From positions 1 through 64,000 of the forward strand of contig CAYTTA010000003.1 in the NCBI GenBank assembly GCA_964440655.1: a DNA stretch of 64,000 bases. The letters run 5' to 3'. Shown here in pieces: positions 18,267 to 28,907 of this stretch (positions are counted from its first letter, which is position 1; every line of letters begins with the position of its first letter). This DNA comes from CAYTTA01 sp964440655. Its GTDB lineage: Bacteria; Bacteroidota; Rhodothermia; Balneolales; Balneolaceae. A program made the translations under genes and the position numbers. The notes beneath the pieces were generated by a model. That model was not told the origin of the DNA and searched no databases. It saw only the letters and a list, made by a program, of their open reading frames with translations.

Positions 18267-21200
18267 ATGTACATATCCGAGCTTGATCTTCACGGTTTCA
18301 AGAGTTTTGCCTACAAGACCAAAGTCCGGTTCGACAGCGGGATAACCGCCATAGTCGGTCCGAACGGGTGCGGCAAATCCAACATCGTGGATGCCCTTCG
18401 ATGGGTGCTCGGGGAGCAGCGGCCTTCCCTGCTCCGGTCGGCCGCCATGAGCAATGTGATCTTCAATGGTACAGCCCGGAAAAAACCGCTCGGGCTGGCC
18501 GAAGTCTCCCTCTCGCTGATCAACAACCGGGGAATACTTCCGGTCGAGTACAGCGAGGTGACCATCACCCGGAGACTCTACCGGTCGGGAGAGAGCGAAT
18601 ACCTCCTGAACAACACCCCCTGCCGGCTCAAGGATATCATGGATCTTTTCATGGATACCGGCATGGGTGCCGATGCCTACTCGGTGATCGAGCTGAAAAT
18701 GGTCGAAGAGATCCTGAACGACCGGAACAATGACCGGAGAAAACTCTTTGAAGAGGCGGCGGGAGTGACCCGTTACAAGGAAAAACGGAAACAGACACTC
18801 CGCAAGCTGGATGAGACCCTTCTGGATCTTCAGCGTATCGAAGACATTCTTGTTGAAGTCCGCAAGAAAACCCGTTCTCTGGAACTGCAGGCGGAGAAGG
18901 CGGAGAAGGCGAACCGGCTGCGCAGCGAGCTTGAGAAGCTCGACAAGGCGTGGAACCGGCAGGAGTGGCAACGGATCAACGGGGAGCTCGGCCCCCTGAG
19001 CGAGCGGATCGGACAGGCCGAAAAGGAGAAGGCGGAGATCGCCGCATCGCTCGAATCGCTTGAGGTCCGGGAAGAGGAGCTGAGAAAAGGGCTCACAGAA
19101 AAAGAGCGGATCGAGGCCGAACTGAGAAAGCGGACGGGTCATCTGACCAACACCATCCGGGAGCTGGAGTCGGGCCTTAAGATCACGGCAGAGAAAATTG
19201 CCGGAGAGGAGAAGATGATCCGGCAGTCGGAAGAGGATATCCGGCAGGCGAAGAGCGACCTCGAAGAACTGAAGATCCTCCGGGACTCCGGCCAGGAGAG
19301 ACTGGTCCAGTTCCGTCGGGAGATGGAGAATTCGGAGAAGAACCTTAAAGAGTCCCGGGAGCAGTTCTCCAGCGTCCAGCAGGAGTACAATCGCATCCGC
19401 AACCGGATCCGGGAGCTGGAGACGGCCATCGCTGCGGCAACCCGGGAGATGCGCTCGCTTCAGGAGAGCCGGATACGCCTTGAATCGAGACTCGAGAATA
19501 CCGAAGAGGAGAGAAACCGCCTTCGTCTCGACATGGATCGGTTGCAGAAAGAGATCGGAGCCCTCGAAGCGGAGCGGGAGATCATCGCTGTGGAGATGGA
19601 CGAGCTGCGTCGCGTGCAGGATGAGAAGCGGAGAGAGCTCGAACATGCCCAGCAGCGGCTCCGTCAGCTTGATGCGGACCGTGAAAAAGCGCGTGAGGAG
19701 CTGCGTTCCGCCCGGAGCGAGCGGGATGCCCTGCAGTCGGAGATCCGACTGCTCCGTGAGCTGTCCGAATCCAGGGAGTTCTTTCCGGCAGGTGTATCCT
19801 GGCTGATGGAGCATCATTCCGGCGAGTTCCGCCGGCTGGAGCTGGTCGGCAGTGTGCTTCACACTGATGAGGCGCATGCGGCCGCACTCGACACCGCTCT
19901 GGGGGAGACGATCAACTACCTGATTGTCGCCGATATGGAGGAGGCCAGAAAGGGGGCCCGGCTCCTGCGACAGGAGAAGAAAGGGCGGGTCACCTTCATA
20001 CCGCTGGCTGAGCTGAAGGAGAGTTATCCGGTGGAACCCGACTCCATCCTTGAAAAAGTGCGTGTGGAAGAGGCATGCAGACCGGTTGCCCAGCTTCTGT
20101 TGGGGTCCGTGCTTTTTGCCGAGGATCTGGACGAAGCGGGACGACTGCTTCAGAAAGGCGGGACATCTGCCGTGACACGAAGCGGGGAGAAACTGACCAC
20201 CCACCATTTTCTGAAGAGCGGCGGTGAAAGCGGACAGACCGGTGCCCGGCTCGGCCTGAAAGACAAGATCGAAAAACTGGAGGCTCGCCTGCAGCAGACC
20301 GAGCAGACGCTCCAGGAGAGAGACGAGGCGCTCCTGCAACTGGAACGGCAGATGGAGCAGTTCGATCTGGAGAGGATGAGACGTGAGTTTGACGAGTTCC
20401 GCGGAAAGATCCACAAGACAGAGAGGGAGCTCGGCGCCATCGAGTCGAATGAAAAGCTCTACCGCAAGAACCTGCAGGAGACGGAGCTACGGCTGGCCTC
20501 CCTCTCCGAAAGTGAAGAGGCGGCTGCCGAAGAGCTGCAGACCCTCGACCCGAAACGTGAAGAGCTGCAACAGAAGATCGGCACCCTCGAAAAGGAGCAT
20601 CTGGAGCTGGGGCAGAATCTGCAGCGGCTGGAAGAGGAGATGGCGATCGCCCAGAACCGGTACAACGATGCCCAGCTCCTCCATCAGGATCTGAAGAACA
20701 AGACGGAAAATCTGGAAAAGGAGATCCGAACCGCCGACGCGGGAATGACCTCCCTCCAGAACAGACTCTCCACCCGGGAAGAAATGACACACCGAGGCCG
20801 GGAGAGGATCGGTGCCTGGCAGCGCTCGATCGCAGAGATGGAAGAGGAGATCGAGGTGAAGAAAGAGCAGAAGAGTTCGCTGGAAGAGGAGCTGGCAGCC
20901 GCCGAAGAGGGAACCTCTCTTCAGAGGGGCCGAATCCGGGAGGTGGATGAGGAGCTCAGGAACCTGCGCCGGAAAAAAGAGATCAATCTGGAGCTGGTAC
21001 ACCACCTGTCCATGGCACGAGAGAAGCTTCAGCTCCAGGTCACTTCACTCTCCGACCACATCTGGGAGACCTACGGTATCCTGATGAAGCAGATCGAGGA
21101 AGAGCTCCCCGAAGAGATGGAGGGCGAGGAGGCCCGAAGACGGATCGCCTCCCTGCGTCAGCAGCTGACCCAGCTCGGAGAGGTCAACTCCCTCGCCATT

Positions 21201-21782
21201 GAAGAGTTCCGTGAGGAGAAGGAACGGCTTGAATTTCTCGAAGGGCAGGTCCAGGATCTCAGGGAGGCAGAGGTACAATTGCGCGAGACGATCCAGGAGA
21301 TCAACGAGACGGCAACCGAACGGTTCAACACCACCTTCGAACAGATCCGGAAGAACTTTATATCGGTCTTCCACACCCTCTTTGAAGAAGATGATCACTG
21401 CGATCTTCTCATTGAACAGAATGTGGAGGACCCCCTGGATGCAAAGATCGAGATCATTGCCAAGCCCCGGGGTAAACGGCCCTCCACGATCAACCAGCTC
21501 TCGGGTGGAGAGAAGACCCTGACGGCGATCGCACTGCTTTTTGCCATCTACCTGGTCAAACCCTCACCCTTCTGCGTGCTGGACGAAGTGGATGCCCCGC
21601 TCGATGATGCCAATATCGAGCGGTTTGGGAACATGATCCGGAGCTTCAGCCAGCAGACGCAGTTCATCATCATCACACACAACAAGAAGACAATGTCCAA
21701 GGCGGAGATGATGTATGGGGTTACCATGCCCGAGACAGGAGTGAGCCGTCTGGTCGGAGTGAAACTGGACGAGGTGGCCTGA
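18267..21782 (+). CDS. smc: chromosome segregation ATPase SMC
   Basis: Core of the SMC-ScpAB condensin that loads near the origin and aligns chromosome arms. Head motif Walker A GPNGCGKS at residues 31-38 with following NIVDALRWVLGEQ; two long coiled coils (about 165-500 and 660-1000, rich in E/R/Q heptads); a hinge between, around 510-650 (LELVGSVLHTDEAHAAALDTAL); ABC signature LSGGEKT from residue 1078; Walker B FCVLDEVDAPLDD near 1105. 1171 residues, full length. It closely follows frr and ends 8 bases from the convergent DEAD-box helicase. scpA and scpB are not in the window. Confidence 0.97.
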   Translation: MYISELDLHGFKSFAYKTKVRFDSGITAIVGPNGCGKSNIVDALRWVLGEQRPSLLRSAAMSNVIFNGTARKKPLGLAEVSLSLINNRGILPVEYSEVTITRRLYRSGESEYLLNNTPCRLKDIMDLFMDTGMGADAYSVIELKMVEEILNDRNNDRRKLFEEAAGVTRYKEKRKQTLRKLDETLLDLQRIEDILVEVRKKTRSLELQAEKAEKANRLRSELEKLDKAWNRQEWQRINGELGPLSERIGQAEKEKAEIAASLESLEVREEELRKGLTEKERIEAELRKRTGHLTNTIRELESGLKITAEKIAGEEKMIRQSEEDIRQAKSDLEELKILRDSGQERLVQFRREMENSEKNLKESREQFSSVQQEYNRIRNRIRELETAIAAATREMRSLQESRIRLESRLENTEEERNRLRLDMDRLQKEIGALEAEREIIAVEMDELRRVQDEKRRELEHAQQRLRQLDADREKAREELRSARSERDALQSEIRLLRELSESREFFPAGVSWLMEHHSGEFRRLELVGSVLHTDEAHAAALDTALGETINYLIVADMEEARKGARLLRQEKKGRVTFIPLAELKESYPVEPDSILEKVRVEEACRPVAQLLLGSVLFAEDLDEAGRLLQKGGTSAVTRSGEKLTTHHFLKSGGESGQTGARLGLKDKIEKLEARLQQTEQTLQERDEALLQLERQMEQFDLERMRREFDEFRGKIHKTERELGAIESNEKLYRKNLQETELRLASLSESEEAAAEELQTLDPKREELQQKIGTLEKEHLELGQNLQRLEEEMAIAQNRYNDAQLLHQDLKNKTENLEKEIRTADAGMTSLQNRLSTREEMTHRGRERIGAWQRSIAEMEEEIEVKKEQKSSLEEELAAAEEGTSLQRGRIREVDEELRNLRRKKEINLELVHHLSMAREKLQLQVTSLSDHIWETYGILMKQIEEELPEEMEGEEARRRIASLRQQLTQLGEVNSLAIEEFREEKERLEFLEGQVQDLREAEVQLRETIQEINETATERFNTTFEQIRKNFISVFHTLFEEDDHCDLLIEQNVEDPLDAKIEIIAKPRGKRPSTINQLSGGEKTLTAIALLFAIYLVKPSPFCVLDEVDAPLDDANIERFGNMIRSFSQQTQFIIITHNKKTMSKAEMMYGVTMPETGVSRLVGVKLDEVA

Positions 21783-21790
21783 ACCTGCGG

Positions 21791-23266
21791 TCAGTGCCGG
21801 CGCATTCTCTTTCCGCCCCTCTTCTCCCCGGATTTTCCCGCCTTCTCCTTCTTTACAAAATGGGCATAGAACGGTTCCGGCTTGCTGCTTCGTCGCGGGT
21901 TCCGGCTCTTGAAGGGCCGTGCCTGCACTCGCCCTGTCTCCCGTGCGGTCTCCAAAACCTTCTTCGACTCCTCCTTCATCCGCAGGAGGGCAGCCGCCAC
22001 CTCGATGGGTGTGTACTCTCCGTCTTCCCCGTCGAGCATCGATTCGATCTGTTCGATCCAGGGGCGTAGCCCTCCCGCCTCAAGCTCTCCTCTCACCTCC
22101 TGCAGAAGAAGATTGATGCGTGATTCGGCCACCTCCTGTACCGAGGGCAGAGGGATCGTTTCCAGCCGCTGACGCAGCAATTTTTCGATCACCCGGATGC
22201 TCCGCCCCTTCCGGCCGGATGCAAACGTAAAAGCCACCCCCTCTCTTCCGGCCCTTCCGGTCCGCCCGATCCGGTGGACATAGTTCTCCGGATCCAGAGG
22301 GATGTCAAAATTGAAGACCGCATCGACATCCTCCACATCGAGTCCGCGGGCTGCCACGTCGGTAGCCACCAGGATTTCGATCCCCTCGCCGCGGAACCGC
22401 TTCATCACCCGGTTGCGGGCGCTCTGGGAGAGCTCTCCATGCAGGACCTCGCTGGAGTAACCCCGGGATCGGATCTCTTCCACCAGCTCGTCACAGCCGC
22501 GACGTGTATTGCAGAACACAATCGCCTTCTTGTAGCCATGCAGATCCATCAGACGGCTGATCCCCTCGGTTCTCATTGAATCACGCGCCTCGACCACAAC
22601 CTGACGCACCCTTTCAGCCGCCAGAGTCCCCCCTTCCATCCGGATCACGGCGGGTTCATGCAACCACTCCTTTACCAGTCCCCGGATGGGTGGCGGGAAA
22701 GTGGCGGAAAAAAGTATGGTCTGAAGCTTCCGCTCCCCGGACGCGAATCGGAGAATGGTCTCGATCTCTTCCCGGAACCCCATATTAAGCATCTCGTCCG
22801 CCTCGTCCAGCACCACTCTTTCCAGATGATCCAGCTGCAGAGTTCCGCGGTAGAGGTGGTCGATGATCCGGCCGGGGGTCCCCACCACGATCTGTGGAGG
22901 AGTCCTGAGATGAGTGATCTGACGCTGGATAGGCTGACCGCCGTAGATGGGCACAATCCGCACCCCTTTCATGAAACGGGCCAGCTTGATGAACTCGCCC
23001 GTTACCTGGACGGCCAGTTCACGGGTGGGGCAGATCACCAGAGCCTGTACACGGTCCCGGACGGGATCTGTCATTTCCAGGACAGGTATGGCAAATGCAG
23101 CGGTTTTTCCGGTTCCGGTCTGAGATTGTCCGACCAGATCGGATTGTTCCAGTATGGCGGGAATGGCAGCCGCCTGAATGGGCGTGGGATTTTCAAAGCC
23201 CATCTCCCCGATGGCACGTTGCAGGGGTTCCCCTACTCCCAGTTCACTGAATGGTTTTGTCTTCAT
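21791..23266 (-). CDS. DEAD-box ATP-dependent RNA helicase
   Basis: Unwinds or remodels RNA, probably in ribosome assembly or mRNA turnover. All helicase motifs are present: Q motif GFENPTPIQ, motif I SQTGTGKT (residues 48-55), PTRELAVQV, VGTPGRI, DEAD (in VVLDEADEMLNMGF), SAT, the second RecA domain, and HRIGRTGRAGR. After residue ~370 there is a helical region, then a basic Arg/Lys/Ser-rich tail ending KRGGKRMRRH, a common RNA-binding extension. 491 residues. It could be a DeaD/CsdA or RhlE relative; the subtype is uncertain. Confidence 0.93.
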   Translation of the reverse strand: MKTKPFSELGVGEPLQRAIGEMGFENPTPIQAAAIPAILEQSDLVGQSQTGTGKTAAFAIPVLEMTDPVRDRVQALVICPTRELAVQVTGEFIKLARFMKGVRIVPIYGGQPIQRQITHLRTPPQIVVGTPGRIIDHLYRGTLQLDHLERVVLDEADEMLNMGFREEIETILRFASGERKLQTILFSATFPPPIRGLVKEWLHEPAVIRMEGGTLAAERVRQVVVEARDSMRTEGISRLMDLHGYKKAIVFCNTRRGCDELVEEIRSRGYSSEVLHGELSQSARNRVMKRFRGEGIEILVATDVAARGLDVEDVDAVFNFDIPLDPENYVHRIGRTGRAGREGVAFTFASGRKGRSIRVIEKLLRQRLETIPLPSVQEVAESRINLLLQEVRGELEAGGLRPWIEQIESMLDGEDGEYTPIEVAAALLRMKEESKKVLETARETGRVQARPFKSRNPRRSSKPEPFYAHFVKKEKAGKSGEKRGGKRMRRH

Positions 23267-23610
23267 AATGAATGGCTGTTACAGAGAAGTGATGAATGTT
23301 CTGTCTCCAACACCGGAGCCAGGTCTCCCTGTCGTACTCCCTTGATTGTCATCTGCAATGGTCATCCCTGGCAGCAGGATGTCTGAAGGCAAAAAGGAAA
23401 CAAATAAGGAAGGGTGCAGAAACTACTGAATACCAAGGTACGCAATATAATCGGTGAATGATACGGGGTGAATGTTACCCGGCCATCCCGCCATCCGGCA
23501 TTCCGCCTCAATCTGATTCCCGGCCCGGAATTCCTTATATTTGATCCTCTTGAGCCGATCCCGGTTAAAAAGTTTCAGCGACAAGGAGATCCCAACCCAC
23601 CGACTCTTTC
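23267..23610. other. divergent intergenic region deaD-like / ispH
   Basis: 344 bases without a credible gene; it must hold the promoters of both divergent genes. A -7 type box TATATTTG lies at 23536-23543 facing ispH, 67 bases before its ATG; no good TTTG -33 box is spaced behind it. No box is seen for the helicase. Confidence 0.45.
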
Positions 23611-24864
23611 ATGGCACGAAAAAGTTTTGAAATCCCCGAGATGTACCACTCCCCGGTCATCCGGATGGTCAAGGAGGCGAACAAGATAACCGATCCGCGA
23701 AAAAGGGATCTGACACCGACCGGGATGGATTTCGGCTCCGTCTCGTTTCTCATTCCCCGCCATTTCGGCTTCTGTTACGGAGTGGAAAATGCGATCGATA
23801 TCGCCTATCGCACCGTGGAGGAGAATCCGGACCGGCGGATTTTCCTTCTGAGCGAGATGATCCACAACCCTTCCGTCAATGAGGATCTGAAAAGCCGGGG
23901 TGTCCGGTTTCTGTTTGGAACCGACGGGAGTGAAAAAATTCCCCTCGACACCCTTGATGCCGAGGACATCGTCATTGTTCCCGCTTTTGGGACCACCCTG
24001 GAGATCCAGGAACGGCTCCGGCAGCGCGGAATCGATCCCTACAGTTACAACACCACCTGCCCATTTGTAGAAAAAGTGTGGAACCGGGGACGACAGCTTG
24101 GGAAAAAAGGGTACAGCCTGGTGATTCATGGAAAGCATGAGCATGAGGAGACACGTGCCACCTTCTCCAACAGTGCATCCCATTCTCCGGTGGTCGTGGT
24201 GCTGAATCCCGAAGAAGCGAACATTCTGGGTGAAATCATGACGGGAAAACGTCCTCTCTCGGAGTTTGACAGGTGGTTCGGCCACAAGTGCACTCCCGGA
24301 TTTGACCCAGTGAGGGATCTGGAGACCTTCGGTGTGATCAACCAGACCACCATGCTGGCGACCGAGACCAGCAAGGTGATGGAGATCCTGAAGAGAGCTG
24401 CCGCCGAACGGTTCGGTCAGGAGAGTGTGGAGGATCACTTTGCCGACACTTCCGACACCCTCTGCTACGCCACCAACGAAAACCAGTCGGCAACCTACGC
24501 ACTGGCCGATGCCGATCCCGATCTGGCTATCGTGGTTGGCGGGTACAACTCATCCAACACGATGCATCTGGTGGAGATTCTGGAAGGGTATTGTCCTACC
24601 TACCATATCCGTGATGCGGGAGAATTTGACACTCCCGGATCGATCCGACATTTCAATCAGTGGGAGAAGAATGTGGTCGAGACAAGGGACTGGCTTCCCG
24701 ATCCGGGAAGACCCCTGAAAATCGCCCTTACATCCGGAGCTTCCTGTCCCGACATTCTTGTGGATGAGGTGCTTATCAAGATCCTCTCCTTCTATCCCGA
24801 TTCACTGCCGCTCGAAGAGGCCCTTCGGCCGATCGAGGAGAAGATCGCCGAAGCCGGCTTGTAA
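23611..24864 (+). CDS. ispH: 4-hydroxy-3-methylbut-2-enyl diphosphate reductase (long type)
   Basis: Last MEP-pathway enzyme, a [4Fe-4S] reductase that makes IPP and DMAPP from HMBPP. The three cluster cysteines are C55 (HFGFCYGVENA), C150 (NTTCPFVEKVW) and C379 (SGASCPDILVDEVL). At 417 residues, with an extended N-terminus and an internal insertion, it is the cyanobacterial/plant type rather than the ~315-residue E. coli type. It stands alone, away from ispD-ispF, with its own promoter-like box at 23536 and a terminator after it. Confidence 0.93.
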   Translation: MARKSFEIPEMYHSPVIRMVKEANKITDPRKRDLTPTGMDFGSVSFLIPRHFGFCYGVENAIDIAYRTVEENPDRRIFLLSEMIHNPSVNEDLKSRGVRFLFGTDGSEKIPLDTLDAEDIVIVPAFGTTLEIQERLRQRGIDPYSYNTTCPFVEKVWNRGRQLGKKGYSLVIHGKHEHEETRATFSNSASHSPVVVVLNPEEANILGEIMTGKRPLSEFDRWFGHKCTPGFDPVRDLETFGVINQTTMLATETSKVMEILKRAAAERFGQESVEDHFADTSDTLCYATNENQSATYALADADPDLAIVVGGYNSSNTMHLVEILEGYCPTYHIRDAGEFDTPGSIRHFNQWEKNVVETRDWLPDPGRPLKIALTSGASCPDILVDEVLIKILSFYPDSLPLEEALRPIEEKIAEAGL

Positions 24865-24882
24865 TCCACGGGCGGGCTTTTT
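24851..24882 (+). terminator. probable terminator of ispH
   Basis: AAGCCGGC (24851-24858, inside the last ispH codons) pairs with GCGGGCTT (24872-24879), with one mismatch and 13 bases between, and is followed by TTT. The stem includes the stop-codon region, as some compact terminators do. Confidence 0.45.
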
Positions 24883-24982
24883 CCGAGCATACTTCTCCCC
24901 GGACTGCATTTTCCCCGGACCGGCAAATTTCGGAGTGGGCATTTCCCCGCGCTACATGGTTTTCAGGGACGTGGAACAGTGC

Positions 24983-25981
24983 CTACTGATTTTCCGGAAG
25001 AACGATGAAGTAGGAGAGCGTTCGCGGCTGAAAACTTCTCAGGCGGATATCATACTGCTCATCGCTGCTCTCGATCTTCGGAATGACGGTGCCGGTCGTA
25101 TCGGAGAGGATATCGTTATAGTCAATCCAGGCGATAAAAGGCCTTCGGTTCTGGACCTCGGCATACTGATCGAGCGGCACATCATATCGGATCGTTACCG
25201 AAGAGGGATTGTAGGTGACAGCTCGTCCGGGAGGCAGATTCCGAATCCGGACCGGAATCCGCAGTTCACCTTCGGTGAATTCCGTCACTTCATAAAGAAA
25301 GCGGACGGACTCCGGACTGACTGTAACACCGGGAACTGGAGGGATCACTTCCAGCTGAAGCTCTCCCGGTTCATCCACATCCTTCAGGCTGACCGGCCGG
25401 GTCACCACCCGGTCAATCTCTTCCAGATGGGATCCCGCACCCGACAGGGTCACGCTGTCCGGTTCGATGCGCGGCTCATGGGCCAGACTGTGACGGCTGC
25501 GCAACTCCAGCTGCACCTGAGACTCGACCGGCACCCGTTTCTGCATCTTCTCCTCCAGGGCCAGATTCAGGACAAGCGGCTGCACCTTCGTGATGTTCAC
25601 ATCGGAGATGATCGACACCTGTCGTCGCACATTTTCAAACAGATTGGTCTCCTCAGCGAGAACATCCACCTGAATGGCGGGCGGGTTGTTGTAAAGGGAG
25701 ATCAGTTTCCATCCCTCCCCCATAACCCCGACCGATGCATTTTTCGGTGGCTCGTTGATCAGTGCCATGTTATCGGGAAGATTCACCACCTGCAACGGAA
25801 GATTGATGGTGATATGAAAATCCCGGCTCAGATTTACGATAAACCAAAGACAGAACGCCAGTACAAAGGAGATCCCCAGCACCATGAATTTCTCACGTGG
25901 CAGATAGGCGGCACGACTCTCCTCATCCGAGTCGGCAAATTCCTGTGCCGGGAACAGCAGCTGACGCAATCGTCTCAGCAT
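24983..25981 (-). CDS. YbbR-like domain protein (CdaR type)
   Basis: 332 residues: a cytoplasmic N-terminus with one transmembrane helix (about 33-52) and an extracytoplasmic part made of repeated YbbR-like beta domains (for example FHITINLPLQVVNLPDN, then two further repeats to ~310). In Firmicutes such proteins (CdaR) control the diadenylate cyclase CdaA; in Bacteroidota-related genomes the partner is less clear, and no cdaA is visible here. The start overlaps the end of the DUF721 gene by 7 bases, so the two are translationally coupled at the end of an eno-recF-DUF721-ybbR run. Confidence 0.78.
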   Translation of the reverse strand: MLRRLRQLLFPAQEFADSDEESRAAYLPREKFMVLGISFVLAFCLWFIVNLSRDFHITINLPLQVVNLPDNMALINEPPKNASVGVMGEGWKLISLYNNPPAIQVDVLAEETNLFENVRRQVSIISDVNITKVQPLVLNLALEEKMQKRVPVESQVQLELRSRHSLAHEPRIEPDSVTLSGAGSHLEEIDRVVTRPVSLKDVDEPGELQLEVIPPVPGVTVSPESVRFLYEVTEFTEGELRIPVRIRNLPPGRAVTYNPSSVTIRYDVPLDQYAEVQNRRPFIAWIDYNDILSDTTGTVIPKIESSDEQYDIRLRSFQPRTLSYFIVLPENQ

Positions 25982-26280
25982 CTCACAAGGATCTCCTTAA
26001 CCGTCTGGCTTCCCACCCGCTCATTCAGTCTCTTGCGAAGCGGAAAGCGGTTCATGTGCAATTCATGCCTCCAGGCTTCATTTATAACGGTAACAATCAG
26101 CCGGTCATTTTCAAACCGCAGATCTCGGGTCGCTTCTGCAACCTGTCTTCCCACTACCTCTTTCCAGAGATGCAGCACCAGTCCCCGTCTCATTTCGGCA
26201 GGGTTTCCCATCCGGGCAAAGTACTCCCGCAGCAGTGTCTCCAGTGGTTTGGGGGTCCGCCTCGCCATCGCGCAATGCAT
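25975..26280 (-). CDS. DUF721 / DciA family protein
   Basis: 101 residues. It begins with a helical segment including LETLLREYFARMG, then LWKEVVGRQVAEATRDLRFENDRLIVTVINEAWRHELHMNRFPLRKRLNE, the typical DUF721 block (V...A.P..L..G.L.V.V.S..W..EL). Members of this family (DciA) are the ancestral loaders of the replicative helicase DnaB in most bacteria that lack DnaC. Its place beside recF and near oriC fits that role. The gene starts 66 bases after recF ends. Confidence 0.85.
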   Translation of the reverse strand: MHCAMARRTPKPLETLLREYFARMGNPAEMRRGLVLHLWKEVVGRQVAEATRDLRFENDRLIVTVINEAWRHELHMNRFPLRKRLNERVGSQTVKEILVRC

Positions 26281-26346
26281 TCTGTTTAACCTGTTCCCGG
26301 CCGGCCTGACCTGCTGTCCTCCGCTGCCATACGGATCGGCAGGCCT

Positions 26347-27471
26347 CTACCGTACCTTCTCCACCACCCCCCGCTCCACTCGGTAATGACCGTCCTTCGC
26401 CGACCAGGTCACCCCACGGAACGGATCCTCTGTGGCGGATGTGATAAAGCACTGACCGGGATGATTCAGCAGCTTCTCGAGAAGAAGCTGCGCCTTCCCG
26501 GGATCAAGGTTACCAAAAACATCATCCAATAGCATCAGGGGAAGATCATCCAGCTCGTCCGAATAGTAAAAAAGCTGCGCCATCTTGAGTGCCGCCGAGA
26601 AGAGCCGGTGCTGCCCCTGGGATCCATAATTTCTAAGCTCCTTTTCCCCCAGCAGGAAGAGGATCTCATCCCGGTGCGGGCCGACGAGGGTCTGTCCCCT
26701 CTCCCTCTCACGATCAGATGTTCTGTCCAGCTCCTCTTCAAATTTTTCTCTGATGATCTTTTCATCCTCTTCCGGTTCACAGAGAGTCCGGTATTTCAGA
26801 TCCGGCTGCAGGCCGACCGCCTCCAGGAATTGAAACTGTCCGGAGAGGTACTCACGGAAGCGCTCCAGGATCCGGCTCCTCATTGCAATAATCGACGTGC
26901 CGGTCTCGATCAGCTGGATGTTCCACGGCTCGAGGAACTCCCGGAGTCTGGTTGGCGGACCCTGAAACTCCTGAAGAAGCCGGTTCCGCTGCCTGCGGAC
27001 ATGTTGATAACGGAGAAGATCCTGGAGGTACCGGCTGGAGATCTGGCTGATGAACCCGTCGATGAAAGCGCGGCGGACAGCCGGCCCTTCTGCTGTCAGC
27101 TTCAGATCCTCCGGGCTGAGCACGACCACCGGGACCATGCCGATCAGATCGGAGAGGCGGGCAAGCGGGCTGGAGTTGATGAAGATTTTCTTGCCTTCGC
27201 CGCGGGACCAGGCACAGGAAACAGTGAAATCGGTTCGGATCTCCCCGCTGAAACGCCCTTCGATCCTGAACCAGCTTTCACCGGAGGTCGCCATGAACCG
27301 GTCCCCGGTCATGACGAAACTCCGGGTCATGCAGAGATAGTGGATCGCGTCGATCAGATTGGTCTTGCCCGCCCCGTTCGGACCGGTGATCAGATTGACT
27401 CCTGGTGACCACTCTATTTTTGCCTCCGGATAGTTCCGGAAGTTGTTCAGAGAGAGGTCATGGATCCGCAT
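26347..27471 (-). CDS. recF: DNA replication/repair protein RecF
   Basis: ABC-type ATPase that, with RecO and RecR, loads RecA at gapped DNA. Walker A ITGPNGAGKTNLIDAI spans about residues 28-43; the N-terminus RIHDLSLNNFRNYPE is typical; further blocks are VVVLSPEDLKLTAEGPAVRR, TLVGPHRDEI, SQGQHRLFSAALKMAQL and Walker B PLMLLDDVFGNLD. 374 residues, full length. recF starts 34 bases after eno and precedes the DUF721 gene. It is not in the dnaA-dnaN-recF order; dnaN is absent from the window. Confidence 0.95.
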   Translation of the reverse strand: MRIHDLSLNNFRNYPEAKIEWSPGVNLITGPNGAGKTNLIDAIHYLCMTRSFVMTGDRFMATSGESWFRIEGRFSGEIRTDFTVSCAWSRGEGKKIFINSSPLARLSDLIGMVPVVVLSPEDLKLTAEGPAVRRAFIDGFISQISSRYLQDLLRYQHVRRQRNRLLQEFQGPPTRLREFLEPWNIQLIETGTSIIAMRSRILERFREYLSGQFQFLEAVGLQPDLKYRTLCEPEEDEKIIREKFEEELDRTSDRERERGQTLVGPHRDEILFLLGEKELRNYGSQGQHRLFSAALKMAQLFYYSDELDDLPLMLLDDVFGNLDPGKAQLLLEKLLNHPGQCFITSATEDPFRGVTWSAKDGHYRVERGVVEKVR

Positions 27472-27505
27472 GGGAAGTCAGATGGTGAACGTCCGGGGCC
27501 GGAGC

Positions 27506-28807
<1,302 letters not shown>

Positions 28808-28907
28808 TTAGTTTAAACGGGGATGTTCTGAATGATATCCAGTTGTAGAAGAGGGAGGGACAATATACATAAATCGGGATCACTGCCGAAACCGGCCACC
28901 CGTAGCC

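Noticed and set aside
18246..20414. Long open frame (722 codons) on the minus strand opposite smc
   Set aside because: It is antisense to the coiled-coil part of smc, is Leu/Phe/Gln-rich as expected from the complement of Glu/Arg/Lys codons, and shows no domain.
24758..26386. Open frame of over 500 codons on the plus strand opposite ybbR and the DUF721 gene
   Set aside because: Shadow of real coding sequence on the minus strand; composition is irregular and no domain is present.
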